Below are positions 35,605 to 44,897 of a DNA stretch of 45,285 nt, piece after piece. The stretch comes from Dorea sp. Lineage in GTDB: Bacteria; Bacillota; Clostridia; Lachnospirales; Lachnospiraceae. The notes beneath the pieces are model-generated. The model did not search any database, was not told the DNA's origin, and was given only the letters and a program-made list of their open reading frames with translations. How positions within the stretch are numbered: position 1 is the stretch's first letter; the number at the start of each line of letters is the position of its first letter. The DNA lies in assembly GCA_022769185.1 (NCBI GenBank), contig JALEKG010000055.1, forward strand, positions 1-45,285, given 5' to 3'. Position numbers and translations under genes: made by a program.

Positions 35605-35614
35605 GGGGATTTTT

Positions 35615-36214
35615 ATGGTAATTAAATCAGTGAATTTGGAAACGGTATGCGGGATTACAAGCAAGCTTCCAGAAAATATTCTTCCAGAAATTGCTTTTGC
35701 AGGAAAATCGAATGTTGGAAAGTCTTCATTAATTAATGCTTTGATGAATCGTAAATCATTTGCAAGGACATCTGCTACTCCTGGCAAGACACAGACAATC
35801 AATTTTTATAATATTAATGAAGAACTTTATCTGGTAGATCTTCCGGGATATGGGTATGCGAAGGTATCAGAACAGGAGAAGGCAAAATGGGGGAAATTGA
35901 TTGAGAAATATCTGCATGGATCCAAGCAGTTAAAAGCAGTATTTCTGTTGATCGATATCCGACATGCACCGTCTGCCAATGACAAGATGATGTATGAATG
36001 GATTGTTGCACAGGGATATCATCCAATCATCATAGCAACAAAACTGGATAAAATTAAGAGAAGCCAGAAGGATAAGCAGATCAAGCTGATCAAGCAAGGG
36101 CTGGAGGTATTGCCTGATACCAAAGTAATTCCATTTTCTGCAGAGACAAAGCAGGGAAGGGATGAGATCTGGGAATTCGTAGAAACGGAGTTCCTGGAAA
36201 GAGATGATCAATAA
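35615..36214 (+). CDS. engB: Ribosome biogenesis GTP-binding protein EngB (YsxC/YihA)
   Basis: Small essential GTPase needed for assembly of the 50S ribosomal subunit. It has G1 in AGKSNVGKSSLIN (about residue 30), the G2 threonine in TSATPGKTQTINFY, G3 in LVDLPGYGYAKVS, G4 in IATKLDKI, and G5 near VIPFSAETKQG. The 199 residues are typical. It starts 10 bases after the lon stop behind an AAGGGG site, so it is translated from the lon transcript. The lon-engB pair is common in Firmicutes. Confidence 0.97.
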   Translation: MVIKSVNLETVCGITSKLPENILPEIAFAGKSNVGKSSLINALMNRKSFARTSATPGKTQTINFYNINEELYLVDLPGYGYAKVSEQEKAKWGKLIEKYLHGSKQLKAVFLLIDIRHAPSANDKMMYEWIVAQGYHPIIIATKLDKIKRSQKDKQIKLIKQGLEVLPDTKVIPFSAETKQGRDEIWEFVETEFLERDDQ

Positions 36215-36240
36215 AACTTTATGAAGGAGGAGATGTTATA

Positions 36241-37779
36241 ATGGAAGAGCTGTTACGGGAATTTAAAGAGGATATGACGGAATTCCGTGAGATGACAGAC
36301 AAATTTTATGCTAAAGAAGTCAGTATGAAAGAGTATAAAGGCTTTTCAGGCGGGTTTGGAAGCTATGCTCAAAAGGGAGGAAATGCCAGCATGCTTCGAC
36401 TGCGTCTCCCAGGTGGACGTCTGACAAAAGAAAAACTGAAATTTGTTGCGGATTCGATTGCAGAGTATGATGTAGATAAAGCACATTTCACAACTTGTCA
36501 GACGATTCAGCTTCATAACCTGAGTGCAAAGGCCGTCTGTGAGATTATGGAAAAAGCTATGAATGTTGGGATTATTACACGCGGAGGCGGTGGAGATTTT
36601 CCCAGAAATACAATGTCATCTCCGCTCTCTGGTATTGAAAAGGGCGAGTATTTTGATGTTCTTCCTTATGTAGAGGCTGTTTCTGATTATTTGATGGGAA
36701 TTATTAAAACAGTGAAAATGCCAAGAAAATTAAAAGTTGCATTTTCTAATTCACCGGCAAATAAAACACATGCTACATTCAGGGACCTTGGTTTTGTGGC
36801 AAGACAGGATGGAAAATTTGATGTATATAGTGCGGGCGGTCTTGGTAATAATGCCAGAATGGGAGTCAAGGTTGCGGAGTGTGTAGAACCTTCTGAGGTC
36901 CTGTATTATGTACAGGCTATGGTCGATACTTTTGTGGCATATGGTAATTACGAAAATCGTGCGAAAGCAAGAACCCGTTATATGCAGGAGACACTTGGAG
37001 TCGAAGGATATAAAGAAGCTTATCTTGAAAAATTACAAGCTGTTAAGGGAAATAAGAAGTTGACGATCATACCGGAGATTACGGAAGTGACAAAACAAGG
37101 AGATGGATGTGAAGTTTCTGGAAAACGAATCATTGCACAGAAGCAGGATGGACTTTATGCGGTAGTTTATCATCCAATTGGAGGGCTTCCGCCAGTGACA
37201 AAGTTTGCGGAACTGTATGATGTTGTGAAAGATATGGATCAGGTTGAAATTCGGATTGCTCCGGATGAAACAATCTATGTGATTAATCTGACTGGAGGGG
37301 AAGCAAAAAAAGTAGAAGCAATTACAGAGGATGGTGCACAGAATCTCTTTGAAACATCTGTATCCTGTATTGGAAGTACAATCTGTCAAGTGGGGCTGCG
37401 TGATTCCCAGGGAACCCTGGCTTCTATTATTGATGAAGTGAGAAAGCATGATTTTGCAGATGGAGTGTTGCCAAGGATCCATATCTCCGGATGTACTTCT
37501 TCTTGTGGAACACATCAGATTGGAAAGCTTGGATTCCATGGTGGAGCAAAGAGAGTGGATAATGTCGCAGAACCTGCATTTACCTTCCATGTAAACGGAT
37601 GTGATGTAGAGGGAAGAGAGTGTTTTGGAGAACAGTGGGGCATGATGCTCCAGAAAGAGATGCCGGCATTTTTTGTAGAGCTGGGAGAAGCTGTTCAGGC
37701 AGAAAATAAGACATATGATGAATGGTTTGAAGAAAATCCGGAGAAACTCAGAAACATAGCAGAGAAATATTTGTATTAA
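36241..37779 (+). CDS. Siroheme sulfite/nitrite reductase-like protein
   Basis: A 512-residue protein of the nitrite/sulfite reductase family, which transfers electrons through a [4Fe-4S] cluster to siroheme. It has the two ferredoxin-like halves typical of the family. The metal-site signature is complete: Cys376-X5-Cys382 (CIGSTIC) and Cys418-X3-Cys422 (GCTSSCG). The N-terminal half has an early GGFGSYAQKGG and the positively charged KAHFTTCQTIQLHN stretch. Its likely job is six-electron reduction of sulfite or nitrite using ferredoxin. The choice between them is not readable. There is no flavoprotein partner or siroheme gene in the window. AAGGAGGAG precedes ATG 36241, 26 bases after engB, so it may be co-transcribed with lon-engB. 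It ends at a terminator. Confidence 0.85.
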   Translation: MEELLREFKEDMTEFREMTDKFYAKEVSMKEYKGFSGGFGSYAQKGGNASMLRLRLPGGRLTKEKLKFVADSIAEYDVDKAHFTTCQTIQLHNLSAKAVCEIMEKAMNVGIITRGGGGDFPRNTMSSPLSGIEKGEYFDVLPYVEAVSDYLMGIIKTVKMPRKLKVAFSNSPANKTHATFRDLGFVARQDGKFDVYSAGGLGNNARMGVKVAECVEPSEVLYYVQAMVDTFVAYGNYENRAKARTRYMQETLGVEGYKEAYLEKLQAVKGNKKLTIIPEITEVTKQGDGCEVSGKRIIAQKQDGLYAVVYHPIGGLPPVTKFAELYDVVKDMDQVEIRIAPDETIYVINLTGGEAKKVEAITEDGAQNLFETSVSCIGSTICQVGLRDSQGTLASIIDEVRKHDFADGVLPRIHISGCTSSCGTHQIGKLGFHGGAKRVDNVAEPAFTFHVNGCDVEGRECFGEQWGMMLQKEMPAFFVELGEAVQAENKTYDEWFEENPEKLRNIAEKYLY

Positions 37780-37795
37780 TTCAGAAAGGCAAAAG

Positions 37796-37830
37796 AGGAG
37801 AGAATGAAATGTTCTCTCCTTCTTTATTTA
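37796..37830. terminator. Bidirectional terminator between reductase and tetR genes
   Basis: AGGAGAGAA / TTCTCTCCT 9-bp stem with a seven-base loop. T-rich sequence follows on the plus strand, and an AAAAG tract lies on the other side. Confidence 0.7.
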
Positions 37831-38396
37831 TGAAGTGAGGAGGAGAAAAAGGGACCATCCATAAAAGAAACCATTAATTGTGCCATCTCTTCAGGGGATT
37901 CTTTTTGTCCATTTCCAATCCATTGAAGCAAAGTGGAAAAAAGTCCGCCTGCGTGATAATACAGGTAATATGCAGCAGGAGAACATGAGAAATTCCCATC
38001 CGGGGAATCAAAGAATTCTGGATAGAGCAGAGCTACATTTGTAATGAATGTATTCAGTGTAAGATCCAGAAGATTTGCTTTTTTCAGACTGAGTACCAAT
38101 TTAGAACGTTTTTGGAAAAAGGGAAAAAATTGATAGACGAGTCGGTAAGGTGTCAGACTGGAATCCTGCCTGATCTTGTCTGTTAGTTCCTGGATGATTT
38201 TGCTGAATTGTTGTAGAAGGATATCTTCTTTGGAAGAATACAGGCGGTAATAAGTCATTCGTGAAACACCTGCTTTTTTCGTAATATCAGTTATAGTGAT
38301 CTTATCATAATCCTGTTGTTCCATCAGCAGGATCAATGCGGTAAAGATACATTCTTTGACGAGTGTATGGTCCGTGGTTTTTTCATTTGTTTTCAT
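37824..38396 (-). CDS. TetR-family transcriptional regulator
   Basis: A 190-residue repressor-type protein with a TetR helix-turn-helix at about residues 34-53 (ITITDITKKAGVSRMTYYRLY, then SSKEDIL). The C-terminal ligand-binding half is helical and rich in Phe, Leu and Tyr, with an AYYLYYHAGGLFSTLLQWI segment suggesting a hydrophobic ligand. I choose ATG 38396, which has AAGGAG seven bases upstream. A frame extending 28 codons further lacks this site. It is divergent from degV. The space between carries two copies of a TGTAACATAT motif, so it may control both itself and degV. Confidence 0.9.
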   Translation of the reverse strand: MKTNEKTTDHTLVKECIFTALILLMEQQDYDKITITDITKKAGVSRMTYYRLYSSKEDILLQQFSKIIQELTDKIRQDSSLTPYRLVYQFFPFFQKRSKLVLSLKKANLLDLTLNTFITNVALLYPEFFDSPDGNFSCSPAAYYLYYHAGGLFSTLLQWIGNGQKESPEEMAQLMVSFMDGPFFSSSLHK

Positions 38397-38451
38397 AATC
38401 AGTCTCCTTGAAGATAGTTTCTGTTTTTGGGGTGAACAAATTGGATGTATT

Positions 38452-38537
38452 TGTAACATATGTTCTGCAGACCCTTGCAAAAAAAGTTTTATTACTTATA
38501 TTAATTCATGTATTAATGTGTTACAAGTGTAACATAT
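38452..38537. promoter_or_regulatory. Two TetR-type operator candidates between tetR and degV
   Basis: TGTAACATAT occurs at 38452-38461 and again at 38528-38537. The first contains the palindrome AACATATGTT (38455-38464). The second is the right arm of the perfect repeat TGTTACA-AG-TGTAACA (38519-38534). The divergent arrangement fits control of both genes. Confidence 0.5.
38475..38502 (+). promoter_or_regulatory. Predicted promoter of degV
   Basis: TTGCAA (38475-38480), a 16-base spacer, and TATATT (38497-38502). The start site would lie just before the operator candidate at 38519. Confidence 0.45.
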
Positions 38538-38577
38538 TGGCGCAGTTTTTTCCAGAAAAAAACCAGGAGGTAGCAGC

Positions 38578-39432
38578 ATGTTACAGATTATTACCGATTC
38601 TGCATCGGATATTACATTAAAGCAGGCAGAGAATATGAAAATTCATATTGTTCCTTTGAGTATTCGTTTTCCGGATGGAGAGTGTCCGCAGGAAAAAGAT
38701 GAAGATTTTCTTACGTTTTACAGGAGACTGCAGGAAGCGGAAGAGCTTCCGGTAACGAGTCAGCCGTCACCAGAGGCATATCTGACTTATTACCGGGAAG
38801 CAGAAAAGAATGGGGATGATGTTCTTGTTCTGACACTTTCCAGTGGACTTAGCGGTACTATTAATGCAGCAAAGATTGCAGAAGAGATTTGTGAATATGA
38901 CAGAGTTTTTGTTGTGGATACCAGACAGGCAATTTTATCTCAGAGAATAGTCGTAGAATATGCTGTGAAACTAAGAGATGAAGGTTTGAAAACGGAAGAA
39001 ATTGTTGAGAATATAGAAGAATTACGGGACAGAGTGGTAGTCTGTGGGGTAGTAGATACATTGACGTATTTGAAAAAAGGTGGAAGAATCCCGAAGAGTC
39101 TGGCGGTACTTGGAAACGCGCTGCAGATTAAACCGGTCATTATTTTAGAAGATAAGATTTTAAAGACAATTGGAAAGGTAAGAGGAAGAAAGGCTGGAAA
39201 GAAATGTCTGCATCAGAAGTTTGAAGAGAGCGAAAACGATGTGGATTTTCAGATTTATTTTGGCTACACTTCTGATAAAGAAATTGTGGAGGAGTTCATG
39301 CAGGAAACGATAGAAAAGTACGGTTTAGAGGCAGGAAGAACAAAGATGTATCCTGTTGGAGGTGTGATTGGAACACATGTTGGCACAGACTGTATAGCAG
39401 TTGCATATGTGAAAAAGTCATCCGAAAAATAA
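38578..39432 (+). CDS. DegV-family fatty-acid-binding protein
   Basis: A 284-residue DegV protein. Members bind a single fatty acid and some (FakB) present it to the fatty acid kinase FakA. Conserved points are TDSASDIT at residues 6-13, the TSQPSPEAYLTYY segment with the Thr-Ser lipid-carboxylate site, TLSSGLSGT, and VGGVIGTHVGTDCIAVAYV near the C-terminus. No fakA gene is seen nearby. The start ATG 38578 has AGGAGG seven bases upstream. It is divergent from a TetR regulator with a hydrophobic C-terminal half, which suggests lipid-responsive control. The GH3 gene follows after 26 bases and may be read from the same transcript. Confidence 0.93.
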   Translation: MLQIITDSASDITLKQAENMKIHIVPLSIRFPDGECPQEKDEDFLTFYRRLQEAEELPVTSQPSPEAYLTYYREAEKNGDDVLVLTLSSGLSGTINAAKIAEEICEYDRVFVVDTRQAILSQRIVVEYAVKLRDEGLKTEEIVENIEELRDRVVVCGVVDTLTYLKKGGRIPKSLAVLGNALQIKPVIILEDKILKTIGKVRGRKAGKKCLHQKFEESENDVDFQIYFGYTSDKEIVEEFMQETIEKYGLEAGRTKMYPVGGVIGTHVGTDCIAVAYVKKSSEK

Positions 39433-39458
39433 AAAAGAAAAGGAGGAAGGATACTCAG

Positions 39459-41072
39459 ATGTCTAAGGCAAGTGAACAGATAAAACATTATTATAATGAG
39501 GGTGGGGCAGATATTTCGACAGTTCACAGAGAGATTATTGAGAAAGAGGGGCTGTATTTTAAAGATATAGACGGAACTGGTGAAGTGTCAGTTATAAATG
39601 ACTGGAGAAAGTCTCCGAAAGAACGTGCTGAAGCGTATGTTAAGGTGTTGTCAGCAGAAGAGAAAATCGGCCAGATCTTTATTTCAGACTGGAGAATGGG
39701 AAAATATCCGACGCCAAAAAATCCGGGACAGCCAGAAGAAGAAAAAGAAATGATACTGGATGAATCGGGAACCCTGGATGAAGGTGAATTTCACGGAAGA
39801 ACCATTTTTGGGGAACAGCATCTGCCGGGAACCAGCGTACTGATCAAGGAATGGTTTGCAAGACATCTGATCCTTCGTGCGAATCCGACAGCAATGGAAA
39901 TGGAACCTTACGGATTTGCATTCAATAAACCGTTTATTGATGAACTGTTAAGAAATCAGATGGGTTTTGAAGGATATATTAATTCTGATACCGGAATCAT
40001 TCATAATATGTGCTGGGGAGTAGAGATGCTCGATCAGCCTGAGAGAATTGCTTTTGCAGTAAATCATGCGGGGGTAGATCTGATCAGCGGACTTTTTGAT
40101 AATGAGTATGGAAGAGAAGCATATCAGCGTGGAAAAAATGATTATTATGATTCTCATAGAGTGCCGGACGGATTTTCAAAAGAAGATCTGGTGCTTACAG
40201 ATGAAGCTTTAGACAGGGCAGTTTTCAGAACGTTGAAAGAGATGTTTGAGATGGGAATGTTCGATGATCCCTATCGTGATCCAAAGAAAGCATCTGAAAT
40301 GGCAGCATGTGAGCAGGATTGGGAAAATGCGATGGAAGCACATCGAAAGAGCGTGACTCTCTTAAAAAATAACGGAATTCTTCCATTGTCACAAGAAAAA
40401 CTGGAAGGAAAGAGAATCTACGCTGAAGCATTTCATAAACAGGTGGAGATATCTGAAAAAAATACAAAGGCTTTGAGAGAGTCTCTAAAAAACAAGAATC
40501 TGACTGATGATGTGTCCCAGGCAGATGTGGCAATTCTGATGATTACGCCATCTTCTGGAGAATATTTTAACGCAACTCCTGGATATCTGGAACTGGATAT
40601 CTGTGAGGGAAAAGAAGTATGCAATGTAGATGAAGAAGGCCGTCCAACAGAAGAGACACATAAAGAGACAACATTGTCGGGTGCAGGACGGATTTCTGAA
40701 ATTGCAGATGTAATCCATAAGAATGGAGGAAAGGTCATCGCTAATGTAAACTTTACACTTGCGTGGGAACTTGGAAATGTGGAACCATATGTGGATGCTT
40801 TGACGGCAGGTTATGATACTTATCCATCTGCAGTACTGGATGTGATTTTTGGCAGCTTCTGTCCGGTTGGAAAGCTTCCGGTGACATTGCCGAGAAATGA
40901 TAAAGTGTTAGCAGTGAATGCAGAAGGAAAGTGTGTCAGTCCGAATGATGTTCCGGGATATGACAAAGATCAGTATATTCCGGATGAATTAAAAGATGAA
41001 AACGGAAAAGCGTACGCTTATCGGGATCAGGCCGGAAATTATTATGAATTTGGATTTGGACTTTCTTATTAA
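39459..41072 (+). CDS. Glycoside hydrolase family 3 protein, apparently lacking the middle of the catalytic barrel
   Basis: The N-terminal part (EEKIGQIFISDW and HLPGTSVLIKEWFARHLILRANPT, to about residue 145), the nucleophile region (GFEGYINSDTG, Asp177) and the second domain (KSVTLLKNNGILPLS through GKLPVTLPRN to FGFGLSY) are typical of GH3 beta-glucosidase-like enzymes. Between RANPT and EPYGFAFNK, intact relatives as I know them carry roughly 180-200 more residues. That stretch includes the conserved Lys-His pair that binds substrate. Here no KHF-type motif is present and the total is only 537 residues. The frame is kept, and the junction shows the tandem hexamer ATGGAA-ATGGAA. The protein is probably not an active glycosidase. 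AAAGGAGGAAGG precedes ATG 39459, and a strong terminator follows. Confidence 0.8.
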   Translation: MSKASEQIKHYYNEGGADISTVHREIIEKEGLYFKDIDGTGEVSVINDWRKSPKERAEAYVKVLSAEEKIGQIFISDWRMGKYPTPKNPGQPEEEKEMILDESGTLDEGEFHGRTIFGEQHLPGTSVLIKEWFARHLILRANPTAMEMEPYGFAFNKPFIDELLRNQMGFEGYINSDTGIIHNMCWGVEMLDQPERIAFAVNHAGVDLISGLFDNEYGREAYQRGKNDYYDSHRVPDGFSKEDLVLTDEALDRAVFRTLKEMFEMGMFDDPYRDPKKASEMAACEQDWENAMEAHRKSVTLLKNNGILPLSQEKLEGKRIYAEAFHKQVEISEKNTKALRESLKNKNLTDDVSQADVAILMITPSSGEYFNATPGYLELDICEGKEVCNVDEEGRPTEETHKETTLSGAGRISEIADVIHKNGGKVIANVNFTLAWELGNVEPYVDALTAGYDTYPSAVLDVIFGSFCPVGKLPVTLPRNDKVLAVNAEGKCVSPNDVPGYDKDQYIPDELKDENGKAYAYRDQAGNYYEFGFGLSY

Positions 41073-41073
41073 G

Positions 41074-41119
41074 AAAAACACAAGCCGCTATTGCAGATGC
41101 AATCGTGGCTTGTGTTTTT
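41074..41119. terminator. Bidirectional terminator between GH3 and M20 genes
   Basis: Perfect 13-bp repeat AAAAACACAAGCC / GGCTTGTGTTTTT, with an inner ATTGC / GCAAT hairpin. A and T tracts within the arms serve both directions. Confidence 0.92.
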
Positions 41120-41121
41120 AA

Positions 41122-42294
41122 CTATCTGTTGTTCTTTAACCATTCTGTCGCACAATGTGCCAGGCAGCTTGCGCCGATCGGGCATACAGCTTCATTGAAC
41201 TGAACTTTGGGGTTATGTGCAGGGTGAACACCTCTTTCATCCAGGTATCCTGCAGAAAGATACATGAATGTACTTGGTACTTTTTCTGCTATGGTTGCGA
41301 AATCTTCGGATGCACTTGCAGAGATTCCTGGATATGGTGATGCACCAGGAATATCCAATTCTTTCATATATCCAACGATTTCTTCTGTAAGCGCCGGATC
41401 GCAGATCAAAGGTGGGACTTCTGAAATCATTTCGATTTTTACAGAACCGCCGTATGTTTTTGCGGTCATTTCTGCAACTTCTTTCATTCTGCGGACCAGC
41501 AGTTCCCTATTAGTTTTGTCGTTGGAACGGATGGTGCCTTCCAGAACTGCAGAATCCGGGATGATATTTGCGGCGGTTCCTGCATGAAATTTACCGACAG
41601 TCATAACACAAGCCTTTGATGGATCAGCCTCTCTTGCAATCAAAGCTTCCAGAGCAAGGTAAATGTGCACTGCAATATTGACTGGATCGATCGAATTCTG
41701 AGGATACGCTCCGTGAGCTCCACGTCCGGTTACGGTAATTTTAAAACCGTCCACAGAAAACATCATGGTTCCAGTGCTGTTATACATATAAAGACCTACA
41801 GGCATCTTCCCGGGTGATACATGATATGCGAGAGCAGCATCTACCGGTGGATTTTCAAGAATGCCATTTTTAATCATGTCTTTACTTCCTTCAAAGGTTT
41901 CTTCAGCAGGCTGAAACATAAATTTCACAGTGCCTTTCAGTTCAGCCTCGTTTTCTTTTAACATTCTGGCGGCGGTAAGAAGCATCGCGGCGTGGAAATC
42001 ATGTCCGCATGCGTGAGCTGCACCAGTCGGGCAGGCAAATGATTCCCCGCTTTCCTCGGTCATTGGCAGGGCATCCATATCGGCACGCAGTAAGATTACT
42101 TTTCCGCCATGGCCTACCGTCGCGGTGACTCCATGTCCACATTCTTTTGGCTCTAATCCATACTCGCTTAATTTTTTCATAACATATGCCTGAGCTTTTG
42201 GCATATTTAGGCCAACCTCGGCATTCTGATGAAAATAACGGCGATTCGTGATAGTATCTTCATTGAGCTCAAGAGCTCGTTCATAATAGTTCAT
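41122..42294 (-). CDS. M20-family amidohydrolase (N-acyl amino acid hydrolase type)
   Basis: A zinc- or manganese-dependent hydrolase that removes acyl groups from amino acids or cleaves small peptides; the substrate is uncertain. Motifs are ADMDALPM at residues 71-78, HACGHDFHA at 94-102, the catalytic Glu pair in FQPAEET (131-132), and the dimerisation domain with GRGAHGAYPQNSIDP. HPAHNP near the C-terminus holds the last metal ligand. The 390 residues match the HipO/AmhX-type subgroup. The start ATG 42294 has GGGAGGA seven bases upstream. An in-frame ATG 12 codons earlier lies upstream of that site. It is a single gene divergent from glgC with its own promoter. Confidence 0.92.
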   Translation of the reverse strand: MNYYERALELNEDTITNRRYFHQNAEVGLNMPKAQAYVMKKLSEYGLEPKECGHGVTATVGHGGKVILLRADMDALPMTEESGESFACPTGAAHACGHDFHAAMLLTAARMLKENEAELKGTVKFMFQPAEETFEGSKDMIKNGILENPPVDAALAYHVSPGKMPVGLYMYNSTGTMMFSVDGFKITVTGRGAHGAYPQNSIDPVNIAVHIYLALEALIAREADPSKACVMTVGKFHAGTAANIIPDSAVLEGTIRSNDKTNRELLVRRMKEVAEMTAKTYGGSVKIEMISEVPPLICDPALTEEIVGYMKELDIPGASPYPGISASASEDFATIAEKVPSTFMYLSAGYLDERGVHPAHNPKVQFNEAVCPIGASCLAHCATEWLKNNR

Positions 42295-42354
42295 ATTGCT
42301 TCCTCCCGTTTTTCTGTTTTTGAAAATCATTTTCGTGTATTTTTCTTAAAAGAT

Positions 42355-42383
42355 ACTATACACAAAGCAAATATGTAAATCAA
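42355..42383 (-). promoter_or_regulatory. Predicted promoter of the M20 gene
   Basis: On the minus strand TTGATT (42383-42378), a 17-base spacer, and TATAGT (42360-42355). Confidence 0.6.
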
Positions 42384-42425
42384 GGAGCATCTCAGGAAAA
42401 TGTTGAAAAAAAAGAATATCTTTTT

Positions 42426-42454
42426 TTGGCTTTGTTACAAAGATATGGTAAAAT
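42426..42454 (+). promoter_or_regulatory. Predicted promoter of glgC-glgD
   Basis: TTGGCT (42426-42431), a 17-base spacer ending in TGG (extended -10), and TAAAAT (42449-42454). A- and T-tracts just upstream could act as an UP element. Confidence 0.6.
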
Positions 42455-42485
42455 GGGATTAATAAAAGATGAGAATCATCTTACT

Positions 42486-42525
42486 CTTTATATATCAGTA
42501 ATGAGTGCTGATAAATATATAAAAG
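42486..42525 (+). other. A+T-rich hairpin in glgC leader
   Basis: CTTTATATA and TCAG pair with CTGA and TATATAAAAG, with a bulge and a nine-base loop. It lies just before the weak ribosome binding site GAGGG. It is mostly A-T pairs, so the effect is uncertain. Confidence 0.35.
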
Positions 42526-42540
42526 AAACGAGGGATAAAA

Positions 42541-43749
42541 ATGGCTAAAGAAATAGTAGCAATGCTTCTGGCGGGCGGGCAAGGATCAAGACTCTATGCG
42601 TTGACCCAGAATCTGGCAAAACCGGCGGTTCCTTTTGGCGGAAAATATCGTATTATTGATTTTCCACTGTCAAACTGTGTGAATTCAGGAATTGATACGG
42701 TCGGAATTTTAACACAGTATCAGCCACTGGTACTGAACGAATATATTGGAAACGGACAGCCGTGGGATCTTGACCGCTTAAATGGCGGAGTACATGTTCT
42801 TCCGCCATATCAGAAGGCAACAGGTTCCGATTGGTTTAAGGGAACCGCAAATGCAATTTATCAGCATATTTCCTTTATTGACCGTTATGATCCGGAATAT
42901 GTGATCATTTTGTCAGGAGATCAGATCTGTAAACAGGATTACAGTGAATTTCTGGCATTCCACAAAGCAAAAGGAGCAGATTTCAGTGTGGCTGTCATGG
43001 AGGTTCCATGGGATGAGGCATCCCGTTTCGGTCTGATGGTTACAGATGCAAACAGTAAGATTACGGAATTCCAGGAGAAGCCGAAGAATCCGAAATCCAA
43101 TCTGGCCTCCATGGGGAATTATATTTTTAAATGGGATATTTTAAGACAATATCTGATTGAAGATGAAGCAGATCCAGAATCTGAAAACGATTTTGGTAAA
43201 AATATTATTCCAAATCTGTTAAAAGACGGCCGTGATATGTATGCATTCCGCTTTGATGGATACTGGAAAGATGTAGGAACGATTCCATCACTTTGGGAAG
43301 CAAATATGGAAGTATTGGATCCGGAACACAGTGGTATCGATCTATTTGATGAGAACTGGAAGATCTATAGCAGAAACAGTGGTATGACAGGTCATAAAAT
43401 CGGTGCAAATGCATTCGTTGAAAATTCTATGATTACAGATGGATGCCGTGTAAATGGGGATGTGAAAAACTCGATCTTATTTGCTGGTGTAAAGGTAGAA
43501 CCAGGAGCGGTTGTAGAAGAAGCGGTTGTTATGGGAGGCACCACCATTAAAGCCGGTGCTGTTGTTAAACATTGTATCGTTGCAGAAAATGTGATCATTG
43601 GAGAATATGCAGTAGTTGGCGCTATGCCGGAAGGGGATGCGGCAGGAGTTGCAACGGTAGGACCAGGTGTTGTGATCGGCGACCATGCGAAGATTGGACC
43701 AAATGCGATGATCCGTAATAATGTAGAAGGTGGTGAAGTAGTATGTTAA
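42541..43749 (+). CDS. glgC: Glucose-1-phosphate adenylyltransferase
   Basis: Makes ADP-glucose from glucose-1-phosphate and ATP, the committed step of glycogen synthesis. The pyrophosphorylase motif is [13 protein letters not shown] (residues 10-22), followed by [20 protein letters not shown]. The sugar-phosphate-site segments (VILSGDQI and the later [12 protein letters not shown]) are intact. A C-terminal left-handed beta-helix of hexapeptide repeats is visible ([27 protein letters not shown]). The 402 residues are normal. The ribosome binding site is weak (GAGGG). It overlaps glgD by seven bases, so the two are co-translated and probably form a mixed GlgC-GlgD enzyme. Confidence 0.97.
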   Translation: MAKEIVAMLLAGGQGSRLYALTQNLAKPAVPFGGKYRIIDFPLSNCVNSGIDTVGILTQYQPLVLNEYIGNGQPWDLDRLNGGVHVLPPYQKATGSDWFKGTANAIYQHISFIDRYDPEYVIILSGDQICKQDYSEFLAFHKAKGADFSVAVMEVPWDEASRFGLMVTDANSKITEFQEKPKNPKSNLASMGNYIFKWDILRQYLIEDEADPESENDFGKNIIPNLLKDGRDMYAFRFDGYWKDVGTIPSLWEANMEVLDPEHSGIDLFDENWKIYSRNSGMTGHKIGANAFVENSMITDGCRVNGDVKNSILFAGVKVEPGAVVEEAVVMGGTTIKAGAVVKHCIVAENVIIGEYAVVGAMPEGDAAGVATVGPGVVIGDHAKIGPNAMIRNNVEGGEVVC

Positions 43750-44882
43750 GTAATAATACAAGTGCATTAGGAATCATTTTCCCAAATACATATGATTCCA
43801 TCATTCCCGAACTGACGAATGTACGTCTGATGGCTTCCATTCCCTTTGCAAGTCGTTATCGTATGATTGACTTTATGTTGTCCAGTATGGCATCCAGTGA
43901 CGTAAATAATATCTCCCTTCTGGTAAATAAAAACTACCTCTCACTCATGGACCACCTCGGATCCGGACGTGAATGGGATCTGGTTCGTAAAAATGGAGGA
44001 TTACATCTTTTTCCACCGAATGTAGAGAGAACATCGACTGTATATACGGGACGTGTATCTGCAATCGCGGGTATTCTTGATTTTCTCCGTGGTCAGAAAG
44101 AAAAATATGTTGTTATGGCAGATTCGAATATTGCTGTTAATTTTGATTTTAAAGCACTGATCCAGGCGCATATTGAAAGTGGAGCTGATGTGACGGCTGT
44201 ATATAATGAACAGGAGATCCCGGAAGGATATCTCCGTATGAGAAATGAACAGGGATTCTATTATTGCTATGGTGTTGATGACGGACGCGTGAAAAGAATC
44301 CATGTAAATTCCAAAGAACCAGGTATTCAGAATCTTAGTATGAATATTTTTGCTGTGGAACGTGAGCTTTTAATCAAACTAATTAATGACGCGTTTGTAT
44401 GCGGTCTCAGATACTGGGAAAGAGATGTGCTTTTGAACCAGCTTGATACCTTGGATATCCAGGCATATAAGTATGACGGTTATGTTGCACGTATCACGGG
44501 CGTGAAGGACTATTTCGATGAGAATATGAAGCTTCTTGATGATGCAAATCTAGATGCATTATTCAGTGGAAATTCTATCTATACGAAGATCCGGGATGAT
44601 AATCCAACCAGATATGTTGCGGGGGCAAAGGCTGTAAATACAATGGCAGCAGATGGCTGTGTAATAGAAGGTGAAGTGGAAAACAGTGTACTCTTCAGAG
44701 GAGTGAAGGTTGGAAAAGGTGCGAAGGTCAAGAACTGTATCTTAATGCAGGATACAGTGATCGAGGCGGGAGCAAATGTCGAAAATCTGATTACCGATAA
44801 AGAAGTAAGAGTAACCGAAGGAAAAGAAGTAAAAGGTACCGATATTTATCCTGTTTACATTGCAAAACGGCATACCGTATAG
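43743..44882 (+). CDS. glgD: GlgD, non-catalytic partner of glucose-1-phosphate adenylyltransferase
   Basis: A 379-residue GlgC paralogue. The catalytic GGxGxRL loop is replaced by [17 protein letters not shown], so it is unlikely to be catalytic alone. It keeps the [12 protein letters not shown] segment, the nucleotidyltransferase fold and the C-terminal beta-helix ([24 protein letters not shown]). In Bacillus-type GlgC-GlgD pairs it modulates the activity of GlgC. Its ATG 43743 lies within the end of glgC with GGTGG before it, implying translational coupling. It ends at a terminator at 44898-44934. No glgA, glgB or glgP gene is in the window. Confidence 0.95.
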   Translation: MLSNNTSALGIIFPNTYDSIIPELTNVRLMASIPFASRYRMIDFMLSSMASSDVNNISLLVNKNYLSLMDHLGSGREWDLVRKNGGLHLFPPNVERTSTVYTGRVSAIAGILDFLRGQKEKYVVMADSNIAVNFDFKALIQAHIESGADVTAVYNEQEIPEGYLRMRNEQGFYYCYGVDDGRVKRIHVNSKEPGIQNLSMNIFAVERELLIKLINDAFVCGLRYWERDVLLNQLDTLDIQAYKYDGYVARITGVKDYFDENMKLLDDANLDALFSGNSIYTKIRDDNPTRYVAGAKAVNTMAADGCVIEGEVENSVLFRGVKVGKGAKVKNCILMQDTVIEAGANVENLITDKEVRVTEGKEVKGTDIYPVYIAKRHTV

Positions 44883-44897
44883 TAAGTAACACGAGAG

